A program made the translations under genes and the position numbers. Of a DNA stretch of 64,000 bases, positions 62,608-64,000 are shown piece by piece (positions within the stretch are counted from its first letter, which is position 1; every line of letters starts with the position of its first letter). This stretch comes from Emydura subglobosa (lineage: Eukaryota > Chordata > Testudines > Chelidae). A model generated the notes under the pieces. The model was not told the DNA's origin. It did no database searches and saw only the letters and a program-made list of their open reading frames with translations. The stretch lies in NCBI GenBank assembly GCA_007922225.1, contig ML679995.1:2743928-2807927 (forward strand), read 5' to 3'.

Positions 62608-63137
62608 AACTGGAATATTGGGGAGTATTGTGTCCAGTTTTGGACCCCCACTACAGGAAGGATGTGGAGAAATTGGAGAGAGTCCAATGGAGGGCAACGA
62701 AAATAATTAGGGGGCTGGAGTACATGATTTATGAGGAGAGGCTGAGGGAACTAGACTTGTTTAGTCTGCAGAAGAGACGAGTGAGGTGGGATTTGATAGC
62801 AGCTTTTAACTACCTGAAAGGGGGTTCCAGGGAGGATGGGGCTAGGCTGTTCTCGGTGGTGGCAGATGATAGAACAAGGAGCAATGGTCTCAAGTTGCAG
62901 CGGGGGAGGTCTAGGTTGGATATTAGGGAAAACTTTTTCCCTAGGAGGGTGGTGAAGCACTGGAATGGGTTACCTAGGGAGGTGGTGGAATCTCCATCCT
63001 TAGAGGTTTTTAGGCCCGGCTTGACATAGCCCTGGCTGGGATGATTTAGTTGGGGTTGGTCCTGCTTTGAGCAGGGGGTGGGACTAGATACCTCCTGAGG
63101 TCCCTTCCAACCTTCATCTTCTAGGATTCTATGAAAT
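62608..63137 (+). mobile_element. CR1 LINE, young type, sense, with 133-codon open C-terminal ORF2
   Basis: Starts 'gaatattggggagtattgtg' and ends 'ccttcatcttctaggattct'. The frame 62628-63029 reads '[18 protein letters not shown]', '[18 protein letters not shown]', '[18 protein letters not shown]' and '[17 protein letters not shown]'. It faces the nearly identical copy at 58604-59295, forming an inverted pair about 3.3 kb apart. No frameshift in this piece, so it is one of the youngest insertions here. Confidence 0.95.
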
Positions 63138-63234
63138 GGTTCCATGGTGTAATGAAGACTAGGAGCTTTTGCTCTTGATTGTTTTCCGGCCGTTGCCCCA
63201 ACCCAGATCTGGGCCCCTCTGTGCTGGCCCCTGA

Positions 63235-63269
<35 letters not shown>

Positions 63270-63299
63270 CACACACACACACACACCACACACACACAC
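63235..63299. repeat. (AC)n microsatellite with two interruptions
   Basis: About 65 bp of ac repeat broken by one g near 63263 and one missing a near 63286. Confidence 0.97.
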
Positions 63300-63339
63300 G
63301 AGTGAAAGCCTGCCCATGGAGATCTGAAATCGGAATAGA

Positions 63340-63485
63340 CCAGACAGATTTATGATCCCCACTTTACAGATGGGGAGCTGCGGCAGGGTGCGGTGTACTG
63401 CATTGGCCAACTCCATCTGGAGTCTGTGGCAGAGCTGGGAATCAAATTCAGGAGAACGCAGGAGCTCGTGCCTTGGTCACAAAGA
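63340..63485 (-). repeat. MIR-like core SINE, antisense
   Basis: 'atccccactttacagatggg' + 'gagctgcggcagggtgcgg', then 'tctgtggcagagctgggaat' and 'caaattcagga'. Antisense core and upstream part. Confidence 0.85.
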
Positions 63486-64000
63486 GATCCTTCCCCCCGC
63501 ACCGTCACAACGGGACAGTCTCTCACTTTAAAACAAACAGGCAGCACCTGTTCCCCAAAACTTCTTGTCTGCCCAGCGAAGGGGGATGAATTTCAGCACC
63601 AGAGCGATCCAAAGCCTAGTGCAAATATTACACTGAGCAAACCGGGAGGGGTGTTAAAAACAAGACAAACTAAATACAGCTGGCATAAAATCCATGCAGT
63701 ACTTTGAACTGTAATGATTCTGACAATAAAGCAACCCAATAAATATTATGAAATGAAAACAGCCCTTCGGGAGTGCTTGCTATTGATTGCTGAGAGCTGG
63801 TCTGTGCGCGGCCGAGGACGTGCCAGACAGGTTTGCTTAGCTTTTCAGCTTCCCCTTGTAAACGGGGGCAGAAAAGAACTCTTGAGCGCATATTGCAAAT
63901 GAAGCACGAGGAGCCCCAACTGCGAAGGGCGTCTGCAGGAAGGGAAGCAAGGAACAGAGGGGAAAGGTGGAAGGCAGAACTGCTGGCGGAAGAGACAGAT
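63486..64000. other. unassigned DNA
   Basis: No feature recognised. The window ends in it. Confidence 0.35.

Overview
The window is repeat-rich, moderately GC-rich vertebrate DNA. I recognise no host protein-coding exon, tRNA or rRNA in it. The repeats point to a reptile of the turtle/crocodile/bird group, most likely a turtle. CR1 LINEs in at least five sequence types dominate. Several have the 3' consensus that in antisense reads 'agaatcatagaa...gttggaagggacctcaggaggt'. They are joined by L2, MIR-like core SINEs, an RTE-like LINE, hAT-type and palindromic MITEs, and several LTR families of the kind seen in turtle genomes. The species call is inference from repeat families remembered without a database. 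Layout: 0-6 kb holds MIR copies, a hAT-type MITE with an exact 8-bp target duplication (2159-2619), and a solo LTR with an exact 5-bp duplication sitting inside an old CR1 (4212-5126). 6.4-9 kb is a long decayed L2. 9.7-12 kb has CR1 and RTE-like pieces. 12-17.4 kb is mostly non-repetitive, with an AAAG microsatellite, a CR1 tail and an ATTA-rich block that could be regulatory. 17.7-19.5 kb carries a solo LTR with an exact 6-bp duplication and a second LTR-like block. 20.4-23 kb is a CR1 that keeps remnants of ORF1 (SGNH esterase) and ORF2 (endonuclease). 23-30 kb is mainly unassigned DNA plus two adjacent CR1 tails. 30.3-34.0 kb is an internally deleted antisense LTR retrotransposon: gag, protease, then an integrase tail, with reverse transcriptase missing. 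34-46 kb mixes AT-rich repeats, two more LTRs, SINEs and a CR1 split by a MITE. 45.9-47.1 kb is a CR1 interrupted by an opposite CR1 tail, which itself contains a 100-N assembly gap. 47-55 kb has SINEs, a non-LTR reverse-transcriptase tail, an LTR and MITEs. 55.8-59.8 kb contains two antisense CR1 copies, one with a recognisable reverse transcriptase. 60.2-60.4 kb is a minisatellite with an alternating 32/37-bp period. 62.6-63.3 kb is a young sense CR1 tail and an AC microsatellite. There is no operon-like or cooperating gene set: the coding remnants are selfish-element genes, nearly all broken by stops and frameshifts. The stretches between repeats are probably intergenic or intronic. A few AT-rich, repeat-free blocks with clustered TAATTA-type motifs are the best candidates for host function, and only cross-species alignment can settle that. 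I did not find a convincing new biological system. The most informative items are the datable nested insertions, the deleted LTR element, the assembly gap and the minisatellite.
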